Shown here: one piece after another, positions 63,525-64,000 of the stretch | Layout of the letters: every line of letters begins with the position of its first letter | Position numbering within the stretch: the first letter of the stretch is position 1 | Assembly: GCA_028818855.1 (NCBI GenBank) | Contig: JAPPMY010000204.1 | Coordinates: 42,182 to 106,181 of the forward strand | Source: Rhodospirillales bacterium | GTDB lineage: Bacteria > Pseudomonadota > Alphaproteobacteria > UBA828 | DNA length: 64,000 nt | Direction: 5' to 3' | Translations under genes and position numbers: made by a program | Notes under the pieces: model-generated | The model's database searches: none | Seen by the model: the letters and a program-made list of their open reading frames with translations, nothing else | Told to the model about the DNA's origin: nothing

Positions 63525-64000
63525 TCAGGCGGCCTCGCCGCCGGCTTCTGCGATGTCGTCGTGGCTTGCCTTGCGGCCGGCGATCGTCAGCACCGCGTGA
63601 AACGCGAGGGAGATGCCCTGCAAGGCGATAAGCACCACGAACACGAGGATCATCGACTTGAGCGTGTAGATCGCCGGAATGCCGCTGGTTTCCGCCGAGC
63701 TTTCGAACACTGACCAGGACTGCTCCACATAGGGCCAGCTCGCCCAGCCGATGATCACGCAGACCGGCATCAGGAAGAGAATCACGCCCAGGAGATCGAT
63801 GAGCGCGCGCAGTCGCGGGCGTGCATCGCGGTAGAAGATATCGACGCGGACGTGCCCGCCGTGGAGCAGCGTGTAGCCCGCCCCCACGAGAAAGAGGGTG
63901 GCGTGGAGGTAGATCACCCCCTCCTGCATCGCGATGAAGCCCCAGCCGAAGATGTAGCGCATCACCACGACGATGAACTGGAGGAGCACCATGAGGAGCG
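63525..64000 (-). CDS. TRAP transporter small permease (DctQ-like), 5' end beyond window
   Basis: The visible part (about 158 codons) has membrane segments and family features: LLQFIVVVMRYIFGW with the conserved Arg-Tyr, HATLFLVGAGYTLLHGGHVRVDIFY, and the C-terminal LVFVVLIALQGISLAFH. The reading frame stays open to the right edge, so the N terminus, including the first membrane helix, lies outside the window. It pairs with the large permease just downstream. The solute-binding protein is not in view. Confidence 0.88.
   Translation of the reverse strand, partial: LLMVLLQFIVVVMRYIFGWGFIAMQEGVIYLHATLFLVGAGYTLLHGGHVRVDIFYRDARPRLRALIDLLGVILFLMPVCVIIGWASWPYVEQSWSVFESSAETSGIPAIYTLKSMILVFVVLIALQGISLAFHAVLTIAGRKASHDDIAEAGGEAA

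Overview
This 64 kb window is a GC-rich chromosomal segment of a Gram-negative, meso-diaminopimelate-type bacterium, most likely an alphaproteobacterium outside the best-studied genera. The reasons are the gene order djlA / EamA / amidase / rnpB / mraZ followed by a complete division and cell-wall (dcw) cluster, the long-tailed FtsZ, the lptM gene between argH and lysA, the zinc-ribbon (DUF3426) / ydcF / plsC block, and kdsD-lptC-lptA-lptB. Coding density is very high. I saw no tRNA, insertion sequence, prophage or CRISPR array.

Layout. 1-9.3 kb: uvrB (cut by the left edge), apaG, folE, trkH, a 2-hydroxyacid dehydrogenase / SDR pair, a secreted SH3-like protein, and an operon of a small zinc-ribbon protein, an Fe-S oxidoreductase and a DUF3501 protein. 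9.3-16.8 kb: a luciferase-like oxidoreductase, an operon of an EF-G-like GTPase with mlaA and mlaC, a DjlA-like co-chaperone, a DMT transporter and an AmpD-like amidase. 16.8-17.6 kb: RNase P RNA, then an unusual non-coding stretch with nested repeats, a 14-bp palindrome and a four-copy MraZ operator. 17.6-37.2 kb: mraZ-rsmH-ftsL-ftsI-murE-murF-mraY-murD-ftsW-murG-murC-murB-ddl-ftsQ-ftsA-ftsZ, then lpxC; most joints overlap by 4-14 bases, suggesting one coupled transcript. 37.3-40.3 kb: a leftward four-gene operon of a variant FdhD, a COG0523 GTPase, a VOC protein and a flavin-reductase-fold protein. 40.4-45.6 kb: argH-lptM-lysA, a DUF3426 zinc-ribbon protein, ydcF and plsC. 45.7-50.4 kb: a B12-dependent ribonucleotide reductase interrupted by an intein, and a DUF2125 protein. 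50.4-56.3 kb: an SDR, a dusA homologue lacking its catalytic cysteine, and hyuA-hyuB. 56.3-59.4 kb: kdsD-lptC-lptA-lptB. 59.6-64 kb: bioB-bioA and two TRAP-transporter permeases, the last cut by the right edge.

Much of the window serves the envelope: peptidoglycan precursor synthesis and septation (dcw), lipid A and LPS (lpxC, kdsD, lptABC, lptM), outer-membrane lipid asymmetry (mlaA, mlaC), phospholipid synthesis (plsC) and the meso-DAP branch (lysA, murE). The most notable items are the intein directly before the thiyl-radical cysteine of the class II ribonucleotide reductase, the Cys-to-Ala DusA, the EF-G paralogue with degenerate GTPase motifs in an mla operon, the variant FdhD / COG0523 operon, and the structured region upstream of mraZ.
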